The notes beneath the pieces were generated by a model, which worked only from the letters and a program-made list of their open reading frames with translations, searched no databases and was not told the DNA's origin. The position numbers were made by a program, and so were the translations under genes. From Parafrankia sp. EUN1f (lineage in GTDB: Bacteria > Actinomycetota > Actinomycetes > Frankiales > Frankiaceae), in assembly GCF_000177675.1 (NCBI RefSeq), contig NZ_ADGX01000056.1, forward strand, positions 1-52,563: a DNA stretch of 52,563 nucleotides, in the 5' to 3' direction. This document shows positions 8,882-19,145 of the stretch, in pieces (position 1 is the first letter of the stretch; each line of letters starts with the position of its first letter).

Positions 8882-10285
8882 ATGGCGAGGCTTTTCGGTA
8901 CCGATGGCGTCCGTGGCGTCGCCAACGCGGACCTGACGGCCCAGCAGGCACTTGAGCTTGCTTCGGCCGCGGTCGAGGAGGTCGCCGCGCGGGACGCCTC
9001 CCCGCAGCAGCCGGTGGACGGCGTACCGGTGGCCCGGGCCGCCTCGTCGGCGGACCACCGCCCTGTCGTCATCGTCGGCCGGGACACCCGCCCATCCGGC
9101 GAGTTTCTCGAGGCGGCGGTTGTGGCCGGTCTGGCCAGCTCCGGTGCCGACGTCGTGCGCATCGGCGTGGTGCCGACCCCGGTGGTCTCCTATGTGGTCG
9201 CGCAGACGGGCGCCGATCTCGGCGTGATGCTGTCCGCGAGCCACAACCCGATGCCCGACAACGGGATCAAGCTCTTCGCCGCCGGGGGCCTCAAACTGCC
9301 CGACGAGGTCGAGGACGCGATCGAACGGCGGATGGCCGGCCCGCTCACCCGCCGCCCGGTGGGAGCAGAGGTTGGTCGGGTCCGTGACGACGTCACGCTC
9401 GTAAACGGCTATGTCGACCACCTGCTCGCGAGCCTGCCCGCCGGGCCGGGCAGCCTGCAGGGCCTGAAGGTCGTGGTGGACTGCGCCCAGGGCGCCGCCT
9501 CCGACCTCGCGCCCCGGGTGCTGCGGGCCGCCGGGGCTGACGTGATCGCCCTGCACGCGGACGGCGACGGCCTGCGCATCAACGACCGCTCCGGCGCGAC
9601 CCACCTGGACAGCCTGCGCGACGCCGTCCGCCTGCACGGCGCGGACGTGGGTATCGCCCACGACGGTGACGCCGACCGCTGCCTGGCCGTCGACGCGCTG
9701 GGTGAGATCGTCGACGGTGACCAGATCCTGGCCATCTGTGCCGTGGCGCTCGCCGAGCGCGGTGAGCTGGGTAACGGCACCGTGGTCGTCACCATCATGT
9801 CGAACCTCGGGTTCCACCATGCGATGCGCGAGGCCGGAATCAACGTGGTCACCACGCCCGTCGGGGACCGCTATGTGCTCGAGGCGATGCGTTCGGGCTC
9901 CTATTCGCTGGGTGGCGAGCAGAGCGGCCATGTCGTCTTCCTGCGCCACGCCGGTACCGGCGACGGGCTGTTGACCGCCCTGCAGGTTCTCGGCCGGATG
10001 GCGGAGAAGGGCCAGCCGCTCGACGAGCTGGCGAAGGTGATGACCAGGCTGCCGCAGGTCCTTGTGAACGTTCGCGGGGTCGACCGGTCGCGGGCCGGGA
10101 CGTCGGAGGAGCTGCGCGCCGCGGTGGCGGAGGCGGAGGCGGAGCTCGGGGGCAGCGGGCGGGTGCTGCTGCGCCCGTCGGGCACCGAGCCGCTGGTCCG
10201 GGTGATGGTCGAGGCCCCGACCGACCAGCTCGCCCGTTCACTCGCGGACCGGCTCGCGGATGTCGTCCAGCGTGCCCTGCGCTGA
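8882..10285 (+). CDS. glmM: Phosphoglucosamine mutase
   Basis: 467 residues starting MARLFGTDGVRGVAN, with GGGGAGGCC upstream. The catalytic phosphoserine is Ser120 in VMLSASHNPMPDNGIK; the Mg-binding loop is DGDADRC; the sugar-binding GGEQSGH and phosphate-binding RPSGTEPLVRVM motifs follow. It interconverts glucosamine-6-P and glucosamine-1-P on the route to UDP-GlcNAc and peptidoglycan. A roughly 20-residue low-complexity insert (about 39-60) separates the first helix from VVIVGRDTRPSGE. It is followed by glmS, so two consecutive steps of the pathway are adjacent. Confidence 0.96.
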   Translation: MARLFGTDGVRGVANADLTAQQALELASAAVEEVAARDASPQQPVDGVPVARAASSADHRPVVIVGRDTRPSGEFLEAAVVAGLASSGADVVRIGVVPTPVVSYVVAQTGADLGVMLSASHNPMPDNGIKLFAAGGLKLPDEVEDAIERRMAGPLTRRPVGAEVGRVRDDVTLVNGYVDHLLASLPAGPGSLQGLKVVVDCAQGAASDLAPRVLRAAGADVIALHADGDGLRINDRSGATHLDSLRDAVRLHGADVGIAHDGDADRCLAVDALGEIVDGDQILAICAVALAERGELGNGTVVVTIMSNLGFHHAMREAGINVVTTPVGDRYVLEAMRSGSYSLGGEQSGHVVFLRHAGTGDGLLTALQVLGRMAEKGQPLDELAKVMTRLPQVLVNVRGVDRSRAGTSEELRAAVAEAEAELGGSGRVLLRPSGTEPLVRVMVEAPTDQLARSLADRLADVVQRALR

Positions 10286-10433
10286 CCTGGCCGGCGCGTC
10301 CTGCGTTGGCGGGCACTCCTGATGCGGATCTTCCAGGCGGATGCGCCAACCCGCTGTGACGGGACGCGCGCGGCTTCCGTCCGACATCCGCGGTGTCCCA
10401 GTGGTCTATGCGCGGTACCCGGACCGGACTGCG

Positions 10434-10446
10434 TACGCTGAGCAAC

Positions 10447-10449
<3 letters not shown>
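10434..10449 (+). promoter_or_regulatory. Leaderless -10 box for glmS
   Basis: TACGCT (10434-10439) ends 7 nt before the ATG at 10447, so transcription should start at or next to the start codon. No Shine-Dalgarno sequence is present before this ATG, which agrees with a leaderless mRNA. Confidence 0.5.
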
Positions 10450-12375
<1,926 letters not shown>

Positions 12376-12429
12376 GGGGACCGTGCCCGGGCCGTGCCCT
12401 GGCAGTGGCTGGGGCACACCCGGGGCCTG

Positions 12430-12474
12430 CGGTACCGGAGCGGAGGCGGGGCTCGCGTTTCCGCTCCGGTACCG
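12430..12474. terminator. Bidirectional terminator between glmS and padR-like gene
   Basis: A perfect 15-bp stem, CGGTACCGGAGCGGA (12430-12444) with TCCGCTCCGGTACCG (12460-12474), lies between convergent stop codons (12375 and 12519). Confidence 0.75.
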
Positions 12475-12518
12475 AGCCAGGCTTTCGGGCGTCGCCTGGT
12501 GGCGACGCCGTCGAACGG

Positions 12519-13409
12519 TCAGCTCAGATCCTTCGTGGGCCGACCGGACGGGTTCCCGTCGCCGTCGCCGTCGGTCGAGCCGGGCTGCGCGGTGCCGGTG
12601 GCGCCCGCGTCACCGCCGGTCTGCGTGGCTGCCTCGGGGCCGGCCGGTTCCCCGGCCAGGATGCGGTACAGGTTCCGACGGGTCTCGGTGAGCAGCTCCC
12701 GGGCCGCGGCGATCTGGCTGGCATCGCCGGCCTGGGCGACCTGCACCACCGCCGCGCCGACCCCGAAGGCCAGGTTCCGCAGCGCGGACACGTCGTCGTT
12801 GGCGCTCGCCGCCGCGGTCTCCCACGGCTTGGGCGCGTCGCCACGGGCCTCGACGTGGGCCCGGCCCGTGTCGGTGAGGTGGAACACCCGGCGCCCGTCC
12901 CGCTCCTCGGCGCGGACCAGGCCCTCGTCGGCGAGCATCGACAGGACGGGGTAGACCGAACCAGGGCTCGGCCGCCACATGCCACCGCTGCGGTTCGCGA
13001 GCTCGCCGATCATCTGGTACCCGTGCATGGGCTCCTCGGCGAGCAGTGCGAGCAGGGCCTCGCGGACGTCACCGCGGCCAACCCTTGCCCCGCGGCCGAA
13101 CCCGGGGCCGGGCGGAAAGCCGCGGCCGAACGGCCAGCCGCCCCCGGGCCCGCCCGGTCCGCCGGGACCGAACGGCCCGCCTGCGCCGCCTCGCCCACCG
13201 CGGCCGCCGCGGCCACCATGCCCGCCACGGTCACCTCGGTCGCGTGGCCCGGGACCGCCATGCATACGGCTGTGGCGCTCACGGGCGGGGTCGCAGTTCG
13301 TTTCGGTGAACGCCGCCTGGTAGGCGGCGTCGATCAGCCGGGAGGCGCCGAACCTGCGCCAACCCTCCCAGCCGGCTTCCCATCCTGGAATCGCGTACGA
13401 ACTCATCAT
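12519..13409 (-). CDS. PadR-family transcriptional regulator
   Basis: 296 residues. The start is one of two adjacent ATGs (13409 or 13406) behind AAGGAGATC. A Gly/Arg/Pro-rich linker (about 50-115, GGRGGRGGRGG) leads to the PadR winged helix (about 120-195), with DVREALLALLAEEPMHGYQMIGEL, the SPGSVYPVLSMLADEGLV recognition helix and a wing ending RRVFHLTDTG. A short C-terminal helix supports dimerisation and a disordered acidic tail follows. PadR proteins usually repress their own gene and a neighbour, and a 10-bp perfect palindrome sits just upstream (13451-13460). The ligand is unknown. The divergent neighbour is a SWIM protein. Confidence 0.88.
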   Translation of the reverse strand: MMSSYAIPGWEAGWEGWRRFGASRLIDAAYQAAFTETNCDPARERHSRMHGGPGPRDRGDRGGHGGRGGRGGRGGAGGPFGPGGPGGPGGGWPFGRGFPPGPGFGRGARVGRGDVREALLALLAEEPMHGYQMIGELANRSGGMWRPSPGSVYPVLSMLADEGLVRAEERDGRRVFHLTDTGRAHVEARGDAPKPWETAAASANDDVSALRNLAFGVGAAVVQVAQAGDASQIAAARELLTETRRNLYRILAGEPAGPEAATQTGGDAGATGTAQPGSTDGDGDGNPSGRPTKDLS

Positions 13410-13447
13410 GATCTCCTTGATCTTTAATCGCGTTGCCTCGCGTAAGC

Positions 13448-13463
13448 TCACGATATATCGCGA
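13448..13463. promoter_or_regulatory. Candidate PadR operator
   Basis: CGATATATCG (13451-13460) is a perfect palindrome; outer positions T13448-A13463 and C13449-G13462 extend the symmetry. This AT-rich motif stands out in a GC-rich spacer and is centred about 45 bp upstream of the padR-like start, where autorepression would act. Confidence 0.55.
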
Positions 13464-13520
13464 GCGGACGCCTGGCAAGGTGGCCTCCCACCTGGCCGGC
13501 GCGCACGTGCGTCGGTTCCG

Positions 13521-13535
13521 TAGGATTAGAGAATG
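13521..13535 (+). promoter_or_regulatory. Leaderless -10 box for SWIM gene
   Basis: TAGGAT (13521-13526) is followed by 6 nt and then the ATG at 13533, with no ribosome binding site between. Confidence 0.55.
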
Positions 13536-14075
13536 ATCATTTCGGCTTCCGAGGGTGACGGCCACGGCGAGGGTGCGGTCACCCCGCTCGAGGCCGCCTT
13601 CGAGGAACGTGCCTGTGCCCAGAGGGCTGGCACGGCCGTCTTCATGGAAGGCGTCAGCCTTGCTCTGCTCGGCCGGGTGGAGCAGCTCCGGATCCGTCCC
13701 ACCAACGCGTCGGGCACCGTCGATGACGACGGTCACCAGCAGGTCAGCCTGGTGGCTGGCGACGATGGCCCAGGCTCGACCTGTACGTGCTCCGACAGTG
13801 TGGGCGGGGTGTTCTGTCGTCATGCCGTAGCGGTCGCCCTGGTTGCCACCGGGTCGGCCGGAATGGCCGACGACGATGACGACGAGGAAGGCCACGGCGA
13901 GGAGCTCTTCGCCGACGATCCCGTGCACGCGGCCATCAGGGTCTTCCTGAGCCGCGTCCCGCGGGCCGAGCTGGTCGAGACACTCCTCGACGCCGCGGAC
14001 GAGAGTGACGCCGTCGCCGACGCGCTCTGGGAAGCCACCGTGGCCTGGCACGGCCGTCAGCACGGGGCTGCCTGA
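13533..14075 (+). CDS. SWIM zinc-finger domain protein
   Basis: 180 residues. The centre shows C-T-C, then eight residues, then C-R-H (CTCSDSVGGVFCRHAVAVAL), which fits the SWIM pattern CxC...CxH followed by a short helix. The N-terminal AFEERACAQRAGTAVFMEGVSLALLGRVEQLRI resembles the segment that usually precedes bacterial SWIM domains. An acidic stretch (DDDDDEEGHGEE) and a C-terminal helical region follow. SWIM domains bind DNA or protein partners; the specific role is unknown. It is divergent from the PadR gene and shares its 123-bp control region. Confidence 0.8.
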   Translation: MIISASEGDGHGEGAVTPLEAAFEERACAQRAGTAVFMEGVSLALLGRVEQLRIRPTNASGTVDDDGHQQVSLVAGDDGPGSTCTCSDSVGGVFCRHAVAVALVATGSAGMADDDDDEEGHGEELFADDPVHAAIRVFLSRVPRAELVETLLDAADESDAVADALWEATVAWHGRQHGAA

Positions 14076-14196
14076 GCGCAGCCCGCGAAGCCGGGTCGCC
14101 GCGCCGACTCCGCTGCCCTGCCGCCGGGCGGGTCGCCGCACCCGTACGGCCGGCCCGGGCGTGCAAGCGGCGTGCCCGAGGCGGGAGCATGGCGCC

Positions 14197-15822
14197 ATGC
14201 TCGAAGCGCACACCGTCGCCGACGTGCGGGCCGCGGAGGCACCGCTGCTTGCCACGCTGCCCGCAGGTGCCCTCATGCAACGGGCTGTGTCCGGATTGGT
14301 GGCCCATGTCGGCCGGCGCCTGGGCCGGGTTTACGGAGCCCGGGTCGTCGTCCTCGCCGGTGGCGGCGACAACGGTGGCGACGCGCTGTGGGCCGGTGCC
14401 CGGCTCGCCGCGCGGGGCGCGGTTGTCCATGCACTGGCACCGGGACGGACCCATCCCGAGGGCACGGCGGCCCTGCTCGCCGCGGGTGGCCGCCTGTACC
14501 GCACCGGTCCGCCCGAGTCCGGCGCACGCGGTGCCGGTTCGGGCGCCGCTGGTTCGCGCGGTGGCGGTTCGCGTGCTGGCGATTCCCGCGGTGGTGCGAG
14601 CCCTGACGGGCTGGGCGGTGACCGGGCCGCGGAGCTGCTCGCCTCGGCGGACATCGTGCTGGACGGTCTGCTGGGTATCGGCGGCCGGGGCGCGCTACGC
14701 GATCCGTACGCGGCGCTCACCCGCCTGACGCCCACCGCGCGCACGGTTGCCGTCGACGTGCCCAGCGGTGTCGACGCCGACACCGGCGCGGTGGCTGACG
14801 GCGCCGTGCGGGCCAGCAGCACGGTCACCTTCGGCACCTACAAGCGGGGCCTGCTGGTGGGACCCGGCTCGACGCACACGGGCCAGGTCGAGCTGGTCGA
14901 CATCGGGCTGGCGCTGCCCGCCGCCGATCTGCGCGCATTGCGGGACGGTGACGTGGCCCGGCTGCTGCCGGTGCCGGTGGCCACCGATTCGAAGTACACC
15001 CGGGGCGTCCTCGGGCTCGTCGGCGGCAGCGACCGCTATCCCGGCGCGGCCGTGTTGGCCGTCGGTGGAGCGTTGCGCGGGGGAGCGGGCTACCTCCGGG
15101 TGGCAGCGCAGGCGCGGGCCGCCGATCACGTCCTGCGCGCGCACCCCGAGGCGGTGGTGACGGTGATCGAGCCCGGGGACGCCGACGCGGCGCTTGGTGT
15201 GGGCAGGGTTCAGGCTTGGGCGATCGGGCCAGGCCTGCCGGCGGACGAGACCACGGGACGGCTCGTGACGGCACTGCTGGAGCGCACCGACGTCCCGTTG
15301 CTGGCCGACGCCGGCGCTTTGGAGCCACTCGCCGCCGTTGTCGCCGACCGGCCCACCCTGCTGCGGGAGCGAACCGCCCAGGACGGGACGAACGAGGTCG
15401 TCCTGACGCCGCACGAGGGCGAATTCGCCCGTCTGGTCGCCACCGCCCTGGGTTGGGACGCCTCCGCTGTGCCGGCCCGCCTCGCCGCGGATCGGCTGGG
15501 CACCGTTCGCCGGGCAGCCGCCGAGCTCGGTGCGACGGTGCTGCTCAAAGGGGACCGAACCATCGTCGCTGGCGCCGGCGGCGAGTCGTTCGTCAACCTG
15601 ACCGGCACGCCGTGGCTGGGAACGGCCGGGTCCGGCGACGTCCTCACCGGGCTGACCGGATCCCTGCTGGCCGCGGGTCTGGCACCGGTGTGGGCGGCCG
15701 CGGCGGGCGCCCACCTGCATGGCCTCGCGGCCGGGCGGGGCCCGCGCCCGCTGGCTGCCAGCGACATTCCGGCACTGCTCACAGCGACCATCGGGGACCT
15801 GCTTGCTAGCGTCGAGGCGTGA
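14197..15822 (+). CDS. nnr: Bifunctional NAD(P)H-hydrate epimerase / ADP-dependent dehydratase
   Basis: 541 residues. The N-terminal YjeF_N epimerase domain (about 1-235) has VVLAGGGDNGGDALWAGARL and AVDVPSGVDADTG. The C-terminal ribokinase-like dehydratase (about 255-540) has GSDRYPGAAVLA, VVLTPHEGEFARL and the catalytic loop GTAGSGDVLTGLTGSLLA. Together they repair hydrated NADH and NADPH. A Gly/Ser/Ala/Arg-rich insert (about 105-144) lies inside the epimerase domain. The start at 14197 follows GGCGGGAGC. The stop overlaps the alr start by 4 nt (GTGA). Confidence 0.94.
   Translation: MLEAHTVADVRAAEAPLLATLPAGALMQRAVSGLVAHVGRRLGRVYGARVVVLAGGGDNGGDALWAGARLAARGAVVHALAPGRTHPEGTAALLAAGGRLYRTGPPESGARGAGSGAAGSRGGGSRAGDSRGGASPDGLGGDRAAELLASADIVLDGLLGIGGRGALRDPYAALTRLTPTARTVAVDVPSGVDADTGAVADGAVRASSTVTFGTYKRGLLVGPGSTHTGQVELVDIGLALPAADLRALRDGDVARLLPVPVATDSKYTRGVLGLVGGSDRYPGAAVLAVGGALRGGAGYLRVAAQARAADHVLRAHPEAVVTVIEPGDADAALGVGRVQAWAIGPGLPADETTGRLVTALLERTDVPLLADAGALEPLAAVVADRPTLLRERTAQDGTNEVVLTPHEGEFARLVATALGWDASAVPARLAADRLGTVRRAAAELGATVLLKGDRTIVAGAGGESFVNLTGTPWLGTAGSGDVLTGLTGSLLAAGLAPVWAAAAGAHLHGLAAGRGPRPLAASDIPALLTATIGDLLASVEA
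15807..15821 (+). promoter_or_regulatory. Possible leaderless -10 box for alr inside the end of nnr
   Basis: TAGCGT (15807-15812), 6 nt, then the alr GTG at 15819. The spacing matches the other leaderless boxes in this window, so alr may have its own promoter in addition to coupling with nnr. Confidence 0.4.
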
Positions 15823-16958
15823 GCCAGTCGCACCTGCCGCGCGCGTACGCGGCCATCGATCTTGACGCTGTTCGCGATTCGGTGGCGGCGCTGGTAGTCC
15901 GGGCACGGAACGCGACGACCATGGCCGTGGTCAAGGCCGACGGTTACGGCCACGGCATGGTGCCCTGCGCGCGGGCGGCGCTGGACGCCGGGGCGGGCTG
16001 GCTGGGCACCGCGTTCCTGGAGGAGGCGCTCAGCTTGCGCGCCGCCGGGATCAACGCCCCGATCTTCTCCTGGCTGGCCGCCCCGGGTGAGCGGCTGGCC
16101 GCCGGGCTTGCCGCCGACATCGACCTGTCCGCGTCGGCGACCTGGGCACTTGCCGAGCTCGCCGCGGCCGCGCGGCAGGTCGGCAGAGCCGCACGAGTGC
16201 ACCTGAAGGTCGACACGGGTCTCGGGCGCGCCGGTGCCACCGCGGAGGACTGGCCGAACCTGTGCGACACGGCCGCGGCCCTGGAAGGGGAGGGGCTCCT
16301 CGACGTCGTCGGGGTCTGGAGCCACTTCGCCTTCGCCGACGACCCCGGGCACCCGACCGTGCAGTCGCAGATCGGTCGGTTCGGTGACGCGATGGACGTG
16401 GCGCGCAAGGCCGGCCTGAACCCGCAGATCCGGCATCTGGCGAACTCGGCGGCGACGCTGATCACCCCGGAGGCGCATTTCGACATGGTCCGCCCGGGCG
16501 TGTCGGTGTACGGCCTGTCGCCCGGGCCCGAGGTCGGGCCGCCCTCGGCGTTCGGGCTGCGCCCCGCGATGACCCTTCGGGCCACCACCGCGCTGGTGAA
16601 GCGGGTCCCGGAGGGGACAGGGGTCTCCTACGCGCACCGGTACACGACGCGCTCCGAGACCAATCTCGCCGTCATCCCCCTCGGCTATGCCGACGGAATC
16701 CCCCGCGCGGCGACCAACACGGCCGAGGTTCTGCTCGGTGGCCGGCGCCGCCGCATCGCCGGCACCGTGTGCATGGACCAGTTCGTGGTGGATGTGGGCG
16801 TCGACCCGGTGGCTGCCGGCGACGACGTCGTGCTTTTCGGGCCGGGCCACCACGGTGAGCCGACCTCTGACGACTGGGCCCGCGTGCTCGGCACCATCAA
16901 CTACGAGATCGTCACCCGGGTCGGCGCTCGAGTCCCACGGGTCTACACCGGAGGCTGA
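15819..16958 (+). CDS. alr: Alanine racemase
   Basis: 379 residues, usual length. The PLP lysine is K39 in AVVKADGYGHG, and the second catalytic base is Tyr271 in GVSYAHRY. Other conserved parts are HLKVDTGLGRAG, WSHFAFAD and the C-terminal beta domain with GTVCMDQFVVDVG. It supplies D-alanine for peptidoglycan, adding to the cell-wall genes nearby (glmM, glmS). GTG start, overlapping the nnr stop by 4 nt. Confidence 0.95.
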   Translation: MSQSHLPRAYAAIDLDAVRDSVAALVVRARNATTMAVVKADGYGHGMVPCARAALDAGAGWLGTAFLEEALSLRAAGINAPIFSWLAAPGERLAAGLAADIDLSASATWALAELAAAARQVGRAARVHLKVDTGLGRAGATAEDWPNLCDTAAALEGEGLLDVVGVWSHFAFADDPGHPTVQSQIGRFGDAMDVARKAGLNPQIRHLANSAATLITPEAHFDMVRPGVSVYGLSPGPEVGPPSAFGLRPAMTLRATTALVKRVPEGTGVSYAHRYTTRSETNLAVIPLGYADGIPRAATNTAEVLLGGRRRRIAGTVCMDQFVVDVGVDPVAAGDDVVLFGPGHHGEPTSDDWARVLGTINYEIVTRVGARVPRVYTGG

Positions 16959-17111
16959 TCCGGCCCGGCGCGCCGACCGGATCGCAGCCCCCGCACAGCC
17001 ATCGGCGGCACCAGCGGCGCTGGCGCCTCAACAGCGCGCTGGCCGCCCCGGTGGCACTTACCGCGTCAGCAGCGGCCGCTGCCGCCCTGTGTCAGCGGCC
17101 GCGGCCGCCGG

Positions 17112-17453
17112 TCAGCAGCCGCAGCCGCCGCTGCCGCAGGAACCGCCGGAACCGCCGTCATGGGAGTGGCCGGTGGCGGCACCACCGAACATCCCACGCT
17201 CCATCCGGCGACGGACCGGCTGCGGGTTGGCCGCACGCTCGGCGGCCTGCTCGATCTCCGCGCGCGTCGTCAACGTCAGCATGACCGGCCCGCCCGCGGC
17301 CGGGGCGGGGCTCGCCGCTCCCGCAGCGCCGAGACCCGAGCCCAGCTCGAGGTCGTCCTCGAGGTCGTCCTCGAGGTCGTCATCGACGTCGACAGCGCCG
17401 CCGCCGTACGCGGGCGACGTCGCCGGCTTGCTCTTGCGCCACCGCAACTTCAC
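17112..17453 (-). CDS. Small protein with acidic repeat and Gly/Cys-rich tail, unknown
   Basis: 113 residues. The GTG at 17453 is chosen because GGGGAGG lies 5 nt upstream; an in-frame TTG 14 codons earlier has no such site. The basic start (KLRWRKSKP) is followed by an acidic direct repeat (DDLEDDLEDDLE), an Ala/Pro stretch, a helix-like EIEQAAERAANPQPVRRRME, and a tail GGSGGSCGSGGCGC with three cysteines plus SHD upstream. The tail could bind metal or a cofactor, but no family is recognised. It converges with alr and is transcribed away from the hydrolase gene. Confidence 0.6.
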   Translation of the reverse strand: MKLRWRKSKPATSPAYGGGAVDVDDDLEDDLEDDLELGSGLGAAGAASPAPAAGGPVMLTLTTRAEIEQAAERAANPQPVRRRMERGMFGGAATGHSHDGGSGGSCGSGGCGC

Positions 17454-17495
17454 GAGGCCTCCCCTGGTCACAACCGCATGGCCCGACGTGTTCAA

Positions 17496-17809
17496 CGCTA
17501 GCGGAGGATCTGGGTCAGGTCCTTATGGATCTTGTTGATCCTCTGTCGTCTTTCTGCCGGGTCGCGCCGGTCCTTCTACTTGCGCGTTTGTGCAGGCCGA
17601 CCGCCTGCGTGGCCGGATCGGACCGGAGTGTCCGACCCGGCGGACGCGTGGCGTGACACCCGGCGGGATGGCACCATCGGGCATACCGGTGTGTCGTGCC
17701 GCTATTGGTGCGCGCGCGACAGTTGGTGTACGCGCGACTTCCGGTGGGCTGGATCCGGCCGGATGGATCCAGTCGAGTGGATCCGGTGGAGTGGAGAGGT
17801 GGGCGGACG
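17496..17809. other. Spacer before hydrolase gene, with GGATCC repeats
   Basis: About 315 bp. CTGGATCC (17749-17756) and GGATCCAG (17765-17772) form a perfect inverted repeat with an 8-bp gap, and a third GGATCC follows at 17780-17785, ending 24 bp before the hydrolase start. This is a possible operator. No gene is supported in the rest. Confidence 0.45.
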
Positions 17810-19051
17810 ATGGTGGGTGTCCCAGCCGCGAGCGGTGGCACCGATGTCGGCGATGCCCCCGGTCGTTCCCACCGCTCCGGCCTGGCCGGGGTACCCGCTG
17901 TCACGGGTGGCGTGGCCCGGGCGGCCGCGCGGGCTGCCGGGGCGGTCGTGGGATCCCGCGCCGCGCGCCGGGGTGGAACCGCCGGCCTCGTCGGCGCGGT
18001 GCTGGCGGCGGGCCTGATCAGCGAGCGGCGTACCGTCCGCCGGCATCGCGCCGTGCCGGATCTACCCGACGATGACGGCGTCGGGCCCATCGGCGGGCGG
18101 GTCTCGACGGTCATCACAGCGTCGGATGGCGTCGCGCTGTATGTCGAGGAGACCGCCCAGGAGCCACGGCCGAGCGCGGCGAACGACGCCGGTGCGCCGA
18201 CCCTGGTCTTCGTCCACGGCTTCTGCGTGAACAGCGACTCGTGGGTGTTCCAGCACCGTGCGCTGCGGGATCTGGGGCCGATGGTGTTCTACGACCAGCG
18301 GGCGCATGGGCGCTCCGGGCCCTCCGAGGCAGGCAACTGCACCATTGACCAGCTCGCCGCCGACCTGCACCAGGTGCTGACCGAGCGGATTCCCACGGGG
18401 CCGATCGTGCTGATCGGTCACTCCATGGGCGGTATGACGATCATGGCGCTGACTGGCACCCATCCCGAGCTGTTCCGGGACAGGGTGGTGGGCGTGGCGC
18501 TGCTGTCGACCAGCGCGGGCGAGCTGCCCCGGCTGACCTTCGGCGTGCCGTCGCTGCTCGCCGGAGGGGTCCATCGGGTGCTGCCGCCACTGCTGGGCGG
18601 CATGCAGCGTGCGCCCGTGCTGTTCGAGCGGGCGCGTCGGCGTGGCAGTGACTTCTCCTGGGAGATCACCCGCCGCATCGCCTTCGGCTCGACCGAGGTG
18701 CCGCCGTCGGTCGTCTCGTTCCTCGAGGAGATGGTCGGGGACACGCCGATCCCGGTGATGGCGGCCTTCATGTCCACCCTCCTCGACCATGACAAGGTAG
18801 CGGCCGTGGCGGGTCTTCGCGGCACCCCGACTGTCATCCTGGTCGGCGACAGTGATCTCATGACACCGGTCGAGCACAGCCGTGTCCTCGCCCGTCTGCT
18901 GCCCGACGCCGAGCTGCGGATCGAGCCCGGTCCCGGGCACGCGATCATGCTGGAATGCCCTGCCGTCACCAACGAGGTCATCCGCGGCCTGGTGGAACGT
19001 GTCCGGGTACCCGCGGCACCGGGTCCCCGGGCAAGTGAGCCCGTGACCTGA
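17810..19051 (+). CDS. Alpha/beta-hydrolase
   Basis: 413 residues from an ATG preceded by GGAGAGGTGGG. An Ala/Gly-rich N-terminus with possible weak membrane affinity (ARAAARAAGAVVGSRAARRGG) precedes the fold: oxyanion motif VFVHGFCVNSD, nucleophile elbow GHSMGG with Ser205, acid in VGDSDLMTP, and base in PGPGHAIMLECP. The substrate is unknown. A hydrolase at this place between alr and tsaE is common in actinobacteria, so it belongs to the conserved string. It looks full length with an intact triad. Confidence 0.88.
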   Translation: MVGVPAASGGTDVGDAPGRSHRSGLAGVPAVTGGVARAAARAAGAVVGSRAARRGGTAGLVGAVLAAGLISERRTVRRHRAVPDLPDDDGVGPIGGRVSTVITASDGVALYVEETAQEPRPSAANDAGAPTLVFVHGFCVNSDSWVFQHRALRDLGPMVFYDQRAHGRSGPSEAGNCTIDQLAADLHQVLTERIPTGPIVLIGHSMGGMTIMALTGTHPELFRDRVVGVALLSTSAGELPRLTFGVPSLLAGGVHRVLPPLLGGMQRAPVLFERARRRGSDFSWEITRRIAFGSTEVPPSVVSFLEEMVGDTPIPVMAAFMSTLLDHDKVAAVAGLRGTPTVILVGDSDLMTPVEHSRVLARLLPDAELRIEPGPGHAIMLECPAVTNEVIRGLVERVRVPAAPGPRASEPVT

Positions 19052-19145
19052 GCGGTAGGCGCCCCGGGGGTGCGCCGCCCGCCGCCCGCGCCGCACCGCC
19101 CGTGCTCCAACCGGCCGGGCCACGACCAGGAACGGACCCGACCCG

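Noticed and set aside
10286-10446. glmS ribozyme in front of glmS
   Set aside because: The gap is only 161 nt, lacks the ribozyme core, and the -10 box sits 7 nt before the ATG, leaving no leader.
12519-14276. Longer start for the PadR gene, reading 585 codons back through the SWIM gene
   Set aside because: The extension is antisense to a gene with a clear zinc motif; AAGGAGATC marks the ATG at 13409/13406 instead.
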